Below are positions 55,846 through 64,000 of a stretch of 64,000 bases of DNA, piece after piece. Each line of letters opens with the position of its first letter. The stretch's first letter is position 1. This DNA comes from Stromatinia cepivora (lineage: Eukaryota > Ascomycota > Leotiomycetes > Helotiales > Sclerotiniaceae): NCBI GenBank assembly GCA_014898415.1, contig RCTD01000001.1, forward strand, positions 1,488,001 through 1,552,000, given 5' to 3'. The notes under the pieces are model-generated. The model had not been told where the DNA came from. It ran no database searches and was given only the letters and a program-made list of their open reading frames with translations. Position numbers and translations under genes: made by a program.

Positions 55846-56206
55846 CAGTAGAACCTGGCTATAAGGGACCGAAAAATTCGATCAATCGAATTCTGTATAA
55901 AAAGGAACCCTATATATCTATATAAGGTTTTAAAACATTTATAAAATTTGTATAATCAATTTTAAATTTTAGTTTTATTTTAGTTTTAATTTTATGAAAA
56001 TTATTATATGATTATATAATAGATCAATATTCGAGTCTTTTTTTATTAAATTTTATTCTTGATTAAAAATTTTATGTGGGATTCAATAAAATCGGTATTG
56101 TAATCCCTTATAAGCTGAAAAACATTATATATAGTATGGTTGAAAAATTCGTCCCGAATAAAGAGTTATCCCTTATAATGTAGCCCCTTATAGGCAAGTT
56201 CTACTG
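55846..56206. mobile_element. MITE with pogo/Fot1-like terminal repeats
   Basis: About 361 bp. The left end reads CAGTAGAACCTGGCTATAAG from 55846; the reverse complement of the right end (56206 backwards) reads CAGTAGAACTTGCCTATAAG, so the outer 23 bases match at 21 positions. TA dinucleotides flank both ends (55844-55845 and 56207-56208), the expected target duplication of Tc1/mariner insertion, and the tip CAGTAGAACC resembles pogo/Tigger tips. The interior is very AT-rich and has no open frame, so it is non-autonomous. It lies only 152 bp upstream of the NPT1 start codon and could affect that promoter. Confidence 0.85.
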
Positions 56207-56358
56207 TAGCTTGAAGGCTGATGCGCACCATAACCATCCCACTACTAAATTTATGGTGGGGTGTTTCGTTTCATCACAAGAGTCAGGACCGAGCAGTCCC
56301 TACACACAACAACAATCCACCACATTAGAATTACAATCTTTGTTCCGGTATTCAAGAG

Positions 56359-57883
56359 ATGGATTTCTATGCAACTTCTCAATACCCTGAGGGGGTGATC
56401 AGCTTCCTCGACACTGATCTTTATAAATTAACTATGCAATGCGCCGTCTTAAAATACTTCCCCAGCGTGCAAGTAACCTACGCTTTCAAGAATAGAACAC
56501 CGGAGAAGAAATTATCAAGAGCTGCATTTCGTTGGTTACAGCTTCAAATTAGTAGTATGTACTCACAATTTAAGCGTCAATTTAGAAAGAAGCTGACAAA
56601 AATTAGAGCTGGGAAATATTGCCCTCAAGGATGAAGAATTCCGGTTCCTCCAAAATACCTGCACGTACCTAAATCAACCTTACCTCAACTTCCTGAAGGA
56701 GTTCCGACTGGATCCGCGAAACCAGATCGAGGCTAGCTTTGTGGCAGATGATGATAGGGGGAAGGATGAGGATCTGGGAGAAATTAATTTGGTGGTCAAG
56801 GGTTTGTGGGTTGACACTATCTTGTACGAAATTCCATTATTGGCTTTGACCAGTGAGGCATACTTTCGTTTTATGGATACGGACTGGACATACGACGGAC
56901 AAGAAGAGAAGGCATACGAGAAGGGAATATCGCTTCTTGAGGCCGGGTGCATTGTATCGGAGTTTGGAACAAGGAGAAGAAGAGATTATCATACTCAAGC
57001 TCTTGTATTTCGCGGGTTGGTCAAGGCGAAGAAGGTCGGAGAAGAACGAAAGTTACCTGGGAAGATTTCGGGTACGAGTAATGTTCATTTAGCTATGCGA
57101 TTTGGAATTCCGCCCATAGGAACTGTCGCACATGAATGGTTTATGGGAGTTGCGGCTATTACGGATAACTATAGAACTGCTACGGCTACTGCGTTGGATT
57201 ATTGGGTTGGATGTTTCGGCCAGGGTGTTTTGGGTATTGCTCTTACGGATACTTTTGGTACTAAAGACTTTCTCCGGGTATTTTCTCAAAAAATCCCATC
57301 CTTCACAACCGCTACTTCGGGAGCTGCTGCTACTTTACCATCGGCTGATACGCTCACAACCGAGGGAACAAGTAGTACCAAACCACCTTTGAATGCCGCG
57401 GAACACAAAACAAACGGGGAGATCCCAACGTTTGCACAAGCCTTCACTGGTGTTCGACAAGATTCAGGTGATCCAGCAAGCTTTGTGAAAAAGATGCGTC
57501 AATTTTATGTTGAGCAGGGTATCAAGGAAAAGAAAACTATCGTCTTTTCTGATTCATTAGATGTCGAGCTTTGCAAAAAGTACAAGCAAATCGCCGAAGA
57601 ATCAGGATTTCAACCTACATTTGGTGTGGGCACATTCTTCACGAATGATTTCGTTCATCAATCTACAGGCAAAAAATCGACGCCGTTGAATATCGTCATC
57701 AAATTAAGTTCTGCTGATGGTAAACCGGCTATCAAGATTAGTGATAATATTGGGAAGAATATGGGTGATGAGAGTACAGTTTTGAGGGTTAAGAAGGATT
57801 TGGGTTATGTGGAAGAGGAGTGGCAGGGAGGTGATGAGACGACAAGATGGGGAAAGGAAGGAGATGATGTTGTGAAGAAATGA
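56359..57883 (+). CDS. NPT1: Nicotinate phosphoribosyltransferase
   Basis: Exons 56359..56554 and 56607..57883 (52-bp intron; donor GTATGT, branch GCTGAC, acceptor ATTAG) encode 490 aa. The enzyme makes nicotinate mononucleotide from nicotinate and PRPP in NAD salvage. ISFLDTDLYKLTMQCAVLKY is the N-terminal family signature, YAFKNRTPEKKLS follows, and the residues after the splice read LGNIALKDEEFRFL. Core motifs are SEFGTRRRRDYHTQALV, SGTSNVHLAMRFGIPPIGT and AHEWFMG, whose His (about residue 240) corresponds to the phosphorylated His of the family. The C-terminal barrel contains GVRQDSGDP and the FSDSLDVE and FGVGTFFTND strands. Length is somewhat above yeast Npt1 (429 aa), owing to a Ser/Thr-rich insert near 300-345. 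The MITE lies just upstream. Confidence 0.95.
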
Positions 57884-58224
57884 ATGGCGATGTGAATATT
57901 AAGCCATGGCACATTGTGCTAATGGGTAGTGGGAAACATACCATCGGTATGGATGGCGTTTGTTGGTGGCATTTTTTTAGATATCAAAGCACGTTTGGGA
58001 TAGAGAAGTTGGTTGGTTAATGATTACTATAGATTGGTGGATGTGCTTTAATGAGAGACAATTTAAGATACCAATAATTCTTATTGCTCGTTTCCACAAG
58101 CTCTAGCCGCTTATAACTATTTAGGGAAAGATTCGAAATTTCGTCCCAAGTTTGAATCTCCTAAGGAAGCGAACTCAAATTACAACTCTCCCTTCGCTAT
58201 TTTTATACCATAGGACAATTCTTG

Positions 58225-58225
<1 letters not shown>

Positions 58226-58257
<32 letters not shown>
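58226..58257. repeat. (CT)n microsatellite
   Basis: About 16 uninterrupted CT dinucleotides. Confidence 0.95.
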
Positions 58258-58261
<4 letters not shown>

Positions 58262-58387
58262 TCGAATTCAATCGACCTTATAATTCTCACCTCACTTTCT
58301 CCTGTATCCGAATAGAATTCAAATTCGCTTCTTCCTCACATTCCCTCTCAAATTTGTCAAGACTAGCAATATATTTCCGCGCTGCTC

Positions 58388-58391
<4 letters not shown>

Positions 58392-58420
<29 letters not shown>
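58392..58420. repeat. (AT)n microsatellite
   Basis: About 14 AT dinucleotides, 130 bp beyond the CT run. Confidence 0.95.
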
Positions 58421-58951
58421 CTACTTTAACGAATCATTCGTCTCAGCTTTACCACATATCAATATGAATATCAACATCAACATCAACACCAGCTACGAAA
58501 TCAAAAGAAAGAGGGAGGGAACCTAGAACCTAGAATCAGAAATCTCAAACCCACATACCCGTTTGCAGAAACAAACATTAAACCAACGATGAAAAAGAAG
58601 GGCTTACACGGAAGAAATTTTTACTTCGATATATATATTCTGAGAAAAGTCATGATGGATTATGGTTTATATATCTAGATTGATTATTGGGGATGATTTG
58701 CTCTTATGTTTGTAGGGGTTTTGTGTAGAGGGTTGAGGTGTGTTTGAGATGGGCGGAGATTCTAGATTCTAGATTCTAGATTCGAGGGCAAGGATGAGGG
58801 CGAGGATGTTTTGTTTGGTGTATTGGGTTGGATTGGATTGCATTGGATCGGATTGTGAGATTATAGACTTAATGCGTGTTTGGATACTGGGATTGTGGTT
58901 GTTGATGGGATACTTGATTGATTTTTTTGATTTTTTAATTGTGGTGTGTGT

Positions 58952-58982
58952 GTTGGAGTTGGAGTTGGAGTTGGAGTTGGAG
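58952..58982. repeat. (GGAGTT)n short tandem repeat
   Basis: Five copies of a TTGGAG hexamer on the plus strand; it gives Leu-Glu repeats in one frame. Confidence 0.9.
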
Positions 58983-59865
58983 GAAAATTTGAATTCAGGA
59001 GGCGTAGCTGTTTTTGCTGAGGAGGGAGGTGTAGAGGAAGGTTAGGGTTGTGTTTGTTGTATATTATTTGGTGGGATATTGATGGATGGATGGATGTATC
59101 GTGGACTTGGGTTTTTGCATTTGAGTGGATTGGATTGGTTTGAGGTAAATTTTGTGGTGTTTGAATGGGATTTGGTTGTTTACTTATTGTCCTGTATTGA
59201 CTATTCAGCATTTATCTATTTGGGCAGGCACGAAAGATTGGGCGACTTCCTGGATGTTAAAAATTAGAAAGAATGATAGACTTGAACATAATCTCGATGT
59301 ACTTCTTCCCCTCTTTTGATTTCATCCCTCGTATTATCAAGCAGATACTTGACTACCCAACTCACCGAGAATGAAGCTGCCGGTGAGCTGCTTTCTTCAG
59401 TCAAACTTTAGCTCACGGGAATCTTCTAGAACTATCTCCCGGGGAGTTTGCTCGTGTTATCACGGGATTGTTGAACAGTGTCAATCAGTATATCATATCG
59501 TAACTGTAACTCTATACTAGCAGGATTATTTTCTGGATATATTGTGTACAATACTTTACTGAAGTAATATTAATCACTATAACTTATTGTTTACACGGCA
59601 TTACTCTCATGCCACTAACAATCTATATCAAAATCCTAGATTCTAGCCCTACTTTGATATTGTTGGTATCACTTCGGTGGTACCGTTCATATAGTACTAT
59701 TGAGGTATTGTTTATTATTCATTCTTGATTGCTACACTATGAAAAGAGGGTACTATTTATATTGAAGGGGAAGGGAATAGAGTTCGCCAGTGGTACGGCT
59801 CCCTTTGAGGTTGGTCACATGAGGTACCGACAGATATATTTTTGAGAGGAAAAGAGGGCGAGGTG

Positions 59866-59946
59866 GGGTAGAATTTATAATGGAAGGATAGAATCTGTGG
59901 TTGAAAGGCAGAATCCATGATGGGAGGGTAGAATCTATATTGGTAG
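59866..59946. repeat. Degenerate ~20-bp tandem repeat
   Basis: Four imperfect copies of a unit close to GGTAGAATCTATATTGGAAG, with C/T and insertion changes between copies. Confidence 0.6.
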
Positions 59947-60512
59947 TACGAAGCTAGATTCCATAATTGAATAGTTAGATAGAAATGTATGTGCAGCATG
60001 GATGGAGTGTTGTGGTTGATGGGTATAAATGATGAATTAGAAGTTTGTGTTATATGGAAGGTGGCGAACAACGTAGCTGACTAGTAGCTGGCTCACTGGC
60101 GGATGTATTGGGTAATAGATATGCGTGCCATCCAGATAGAATGGATTAGAAAGATATGAAGACGAGAAGCTTGAGCTATAGAACTCATAGATTGATTGAG
60201 TAGATAGATGGCTCAACAAAAACACAAAAGAAGAAACATTATATCAAAAAGTCAAGTCAAATATTCATTTTAAGTATTTTGTGCACCTAAATTACAAAGT
60301 CTCGCGTCCTAATTTGCATATCACTCCACTTTCAATAATGGATTTCCCAATCCATTCACAATAACTCGAGGGTAGTGAAGTGCTTTGAAAAAGATTGCTA
60401 AAATGCATGCAAATATAGACGTTCCGATGCCCCGTTATTTAAAAAAAAGGATCATACGTTAACTATTTCTTCCTTATTCTCCCCAGCTTTCATTATTTCG
60501 TCCATCCAATAT

Positions 60513-62462
60513 TTACGATGAGCTCCTGGTTGAGCGTTTGTTGACCTCTGCCTTAGCAGCGTCAGTTCCTGATGCAACGGCCTCAGCGACCTTGTCCTTG
60601 GCATCAGCAGCAGCATCCTTGGCCTTAGCGGCTGCCTTCTTGACTTGTGGTGGTGGAGTAGATCCACTCATGCTGACGATACCGACAATGATGGCAATGA
60701 GGGTAACGAAGACGGCACCAATACCGGCAGCTGCCTCAGGAACGAACTTTACTGCTTGAATGGGGTCGTTTTGGGCAATAGTGAAGAACAAATCGAGCTT
60801 CTCCTTAACGTAATGAACTGGATCATCAGCGAAGTTGAGATCAGATGGAGACTTTGGCTTGTCCTCAGGCTTTGGAATGGACTCGATTTCAACTAATTGT
60901 TCGATGGGGTGCTTCTCGTGGAAGGTCTCATCGGCGAATTTGGCGGCATCCTCAACAGAGTGACCAATGTAGATGTTGTCAAAGAGAATATCGCTTTGCA
61001 TAGTCCAGATTTCGAAACCGATCTATGATGATGTTAGTATCATGATTTTCAAATGAGACGAAATTACTTACGGCTCCCATTGGCTCGAGGTTGGCGGGAT
61101 TCTTGTCCTCATAGTAGTCTGGGTTCTTGATCTTGCGTGGAGCCCAGACACCCTTGTAGGCTGGGTTGTCAATGAAAGGTGCGGTCCACTTGCCCTTATA
61201 AGCTGGGTTCTTGATCATTGGCTTCTCCCATGGACCACAGCCAGAAACATCCTCGCACTTGGGGTTTGGTACGGTTGGTGCGACCCAATCTCCATCCTCC
61301 TCATCATCCCAATCCTCCGGCTTTTGTGCCTCTGGATCTGGGATACTGAGAGGCTCATCCTCCAACCAATCCTCAGGCTTGGTAGCTTCCTCATCGACGA
61401 TCTCGAATGGTGCCTCCTCATCCCAGTCCTCGGGCTTCTTAGCTTCTGGGTCTGGAATACGGGCCTCGTCAACCCAAGTGTCTGGCTTAGAGTCCTTGGC
61501 ATCATCAATCTCCTTAGGTGGGTTGAATGCTGGTACGAAGTCGTCGGAGAGAAGGTTAACTTCCTTAACTTGTTCACCATCCAACTTAACGATGGCTGTG
61601 TTGTTGGGGTGAATGATCAAGGTGTAGAGCTCGGTAGTCTTGAGGATTCTGGCTGCTGGTGCAGGAGTCATATGCTTCTCCTCATATTCACCAGTCTTTG
61701 GGTTCTTGTGATTGATGATAAGGTGAACCTTATTGGTGGTACCACACTTGTCAGGACCGAACATGACAACGTATGGAGATGCGTTAGAGAACTCCTCTTG
61801 GTGAAGAGCCTTGTTATCACGGAGAAGCTTCAAGTATGCTCCACCACACTCAAGACCATCTGCCTGAATGTTAGTAATGGTAACTAATTGATCGGGAATA
61901 CTTATACTGACTTTGCATCTTGACCTCATATTGAACAACAAGGGTCTTTCCCTTGTTGTCAATCTTCTTGGGGAATTTTGCAGAGATGGCGTGATGGGCA
62001 GCTGCGTTCTTGACAACGAGACCCTTATCTCCCTCCATACCCTTGAAGACGTGGGGTTCCTCAACAGCCCATTCTCCAACATAAGCCCATTCTTCCTCTT
62101 CTTTGTCAGAACCCTTGGTGTCCTTTTTGGCGTGGGATGGCTTCCATCGTGTCTCCCAGTCATCGGTGAATTGTTCGATGAAATCGGCAGTTATTTTGGT
62201 AGGCTGTAATAGATTTGATTGTCAGGAAATCATTTCGAAGGTAGATGTTTAAGAGTTCGGAATACGTAAACCATTGAATACTTACAGTGAAGGTAGGGAG
62301 CTCAATGCTGGTAGAAGTGGCAGATGAGACTGATGAAGAAGCTTCAGTAGCAGCACTTGATACTGAAGAGCTTGCTTCACTAAGTACAGATTGAGCATCG
62401 GCATTGACAGAACCAGCCAATAGAGCTGCTGCTGAGATAGCAGCCGTAGTATGAAAACGCAT
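60513..62462 (-). CDS. Calnexin (ER lectin chaperone)
   Basis: Exons 62462..62286, 62203..61912, 61859..61072 and 61022..60513 (introns 49-82 bp) encode 588 aa. Calnexin binds monoglucosylated N-glycans and retains folding glycoproteins in the ER. A signal peptide opens the protein ([20 protein letters not shown]). A Ser/Ala-rich linker with three SSVSSA-like repeats follows (about residues 25-52). The lectin domain contains [36 protein letters not shown] and [11 protein letters not shown]. The P-domain carries repeated [18 protein letters not shown] and [12 protein letters not shown] motifs. [20 protein letters not shown] leads to a membrane helix ([20 protein letters not shown]) and a cytosolic Lys/Ala-rich tail. 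The second intron uses the second AG of CAGGCAG to restore MQNGLECGG. Confidence 0.95.
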
Positions 62463-63587
62463 GATGGATAGAAGAGAACCGAGTTCTAATCAATCTCCTT
62501 TAGAAAGTGATAAGAATAGTTCTACAACTTCAAATAATTGCTTCCAGAGCTCAATGGATGAAGAAAAATCAAAGAAGATGAACTTGTCTTTGATTCACAA
62601 AAAGTCGATGGAGGAGACTTTTATGTGTCTGTTTGATTGTTCTGGGTAGAGAATATGCCACAGTGTCCTATATTTTACCGTATACTCGTTTAGGAAAGGT
62701 TAATAAGTAAGAAGGTTAAATTTCCCCTCACTGATACATCCGTGTACAGAATGTAGAAGCTTCCATTTAGTGAATTTCGGGAATTGGAATTGATAACATT
62801 ATGGAAATATTAATACGTGTTCAATTATAATGGATTGACTTTTTTTTTCTTAAAAAAAAGATTGAAACGTCGTTAATTTTATAAGAGATAGATGCTTTGG
62901 ATTGGATTGGATATATATAAATTTTGATCCCTCTTATTGTCTCTATTCTTTTTTCTACTCGAGTATTGTTTGTCTGTAAATCCAACCTCAATCCTTTATT
63001 TCTTTATATCTACACAGTTATAATATGAACAGATCGCATGAATATCCAACCAATATCAAATTGGATAACTCTATTTTCTCTTATCTATCTAAAGATTATG
63101 CTATATATTAACACAAGGCTAGTAATAATAATTAAGGACATTTCTCTTATATTATATCAATGCTATCTTTTCCTCAGTGTTGATTAACCCAATCTCTTCT
63201 TCAACTGCTAGGTTCGACCTTGTGCTCTGTCATCCTCTTTGATTTTCAGTATCTTTTCCGATTTCTTTCTATCAGATAGTAGTATGTATCCCCAGGCATC
63301 CTCGGCTTTGTGCAGGGGCTGCTTGTCAATCAATGCAACCAACGGCAAATGAAGAAGAGGGGCAAGGCTGTTAGGCCTAGCATGCTTTACTTCCCCACCA
63401 AAATGTCACTAACCACAATATCACAATTTATTTTCTCGGTGATTCTTGTGAGGTTGTAAATTGAATAGAATATCTATTTTGAATTATATTAAGAGAGGGT
63501 GTTAATTTATATACAATTCAAAGATTCAGCACGGTAGTATCAATACTCATATCCTCATTCTTTTCTTGTCCTCACTTCACAACAATC
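62463..63587. other. Intergenic; divergent promoters
   Basis: Between calnexin (-) and the MDE1 gene (+). It is AT-rich, with poly-T/poly-A near 62840. A plus-strand frame at 62461..62649 is unsupported. No unfolded-protein response element could be named with confidence. Confidence 0.5.
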
Positions 63588-64000
63588 ATGACGACACGAA
63601 ATCTAACTGAAAATAATGATCACCTCATAATATCGCAAGATCCCCAACATCCCGCAAATCTCATCCCAGAACTATGTTCAAAATTCTGGCATTTAGGATG
63701 GGTAACCGGTACAGGAGGAGGAGCCAGTATACGCAACGAGTATATCCTTCCTTCCCTCTCACTACAAACACAAACTAATCCCCCAGCAGTAATCTAGTCT
63801 ACCTCGCGCCATCCGGAGTCCAAAAGGAACTCATGAAACCAGAACACATCTACGTGCTCGACATAACCGCACAACCCAACCCCAAACAACGCATCTACCT
63901 CCGCTCACCCCCCAACCTCAAACCCTCTCAATGCACCCCCCTCTTCATGGCGGCCTTCACCAAACGCAACGCAGGATGTTGCATCCACACGCATTCGCAA
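63588..64000 (+). CDS. MDE1: Methylthioribulose-1-phosphate dehydratase (class II aldolase family), partial
   Basis: Exon 63588..63739, intron 63740..63789 (GTATAT...CAGCAG), then from 63790 beyond the window end. The enzyme dehydrates methylthioribulose-1-phosphate in methionine salvage. The N-terminal part reads [20 protein letters not shown] followed by [11 protein letters not shown], the MtnB signature, then [20 protein letters not shown], and the zinc-ligand motif CCIHTHSQ at the edge. The remaining C-terminal portion is not in this window. Confidence 0.9.

Larger units (their letters stand above)
57884..60512. other. Gene-poor, repeat-rich spacer
   Basis: A 2.6-kb tract with several microsatellites and a minisatellite-like block (listed separately). 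Short frames such as 58794..59045 and 58861..59211 translate the repeats. No gene recognised. Confidence 0.5.

Noticed and set aside
56200..56358. MITE fragment proposed to continue to the NPT1 start
   Set aside because: The inverted end and TA duplication close the element at 56206; the rest is ordinary 5' flank.

Overview
The window is nuclear DNA of a filamentous ascomycete. Genes are mostly 0.6-3 kb. Introns are short (about 45-190 bp) with GTRNGT-type donors, CTAAC/CTGAC-like branch sites and YAG acceptors. Both strands are used, there are no operons, and AT-rich spacers separate the genes. The gene set (1-Cys peroxiredoxin, xanthine dioxygenase, MFS pump, TRAX, Kelch-BTB, FSH1 hydrolase) and the general character suggest Leotiomycetes, perhaps Sclerotiniaceae (Botrytis/Sclerotinia group). 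That placement is inference; no marker gene proves it.

Layout. 1-3.9 kb: an 8-bp microsatellite, TRAX (-) and GPI mannosyltransferase GPI14 (+), divergent. 4.4-12.4 kb: an F-box protein, a DUF1769/UPF0590 protein and a large Kelch-BTB protein, all on the minus strand. 13.9-14.8 kb: 1-Cys peroxiredoxin (-). 16.7-22.2 kb: MFS transporter, Sym1/Mpv17 and eIF4E, all plus. 23-27 kb: a malonyl-CoA synthetase-like enzyme (-) divergent from a BolA protein (+), then an FSH1 serine hydrolase (-). 27-33 kb is gene-poor, with two small hypothetical genes and a cytochrome P450 N-terminal scrap. 33.4-44.2 kb: mitochondrial aspartyl-tRNA synthetase (-), a 414-bp MITE, an AP180/CALM clathrin adaptor (+), TFB3 (-) divergent from a NudC/CS protein (+), and the Swp1/ribophorin II OST subunit (-). 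44.9-47.9 kb holds two decayed genes: a fungal-specific transcription factor (+) and a cytochrome P450 (-). 48.4-57.9 kb: a zinc-binding protein of unknown function (-), xanthine dioxygenase (+), patatin-type lipase (+), a 361-bp MITE with pogo-like ends, and nicotinate phosphoribosyltransferase (+). 57.9-60.5 kb is rich in simple repeats. 60.5-62.5 kb: calnexin (-). The window ends inside methylthioribulose-1-phosphate dehydratase (+).

Most genes are conserved housekeeping genes with no shared pathway. GPI14, Swp1 and calnexin all act in ER glycan/GPI assembly and folding but are dispersed. The accessory content is the two non-autonomous transposons with TA target duplications and the decayed transcription factor/P450 pair, which looks like the remnant of a secondary-metabolism locus. 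I found no clear undescribed system; the MITEs and the relic locus are the most notable structures. Exon coordinates were worked out by hand from splice consensus, reading frame and remembered family patterns; no alignment or transcript evidence was available.
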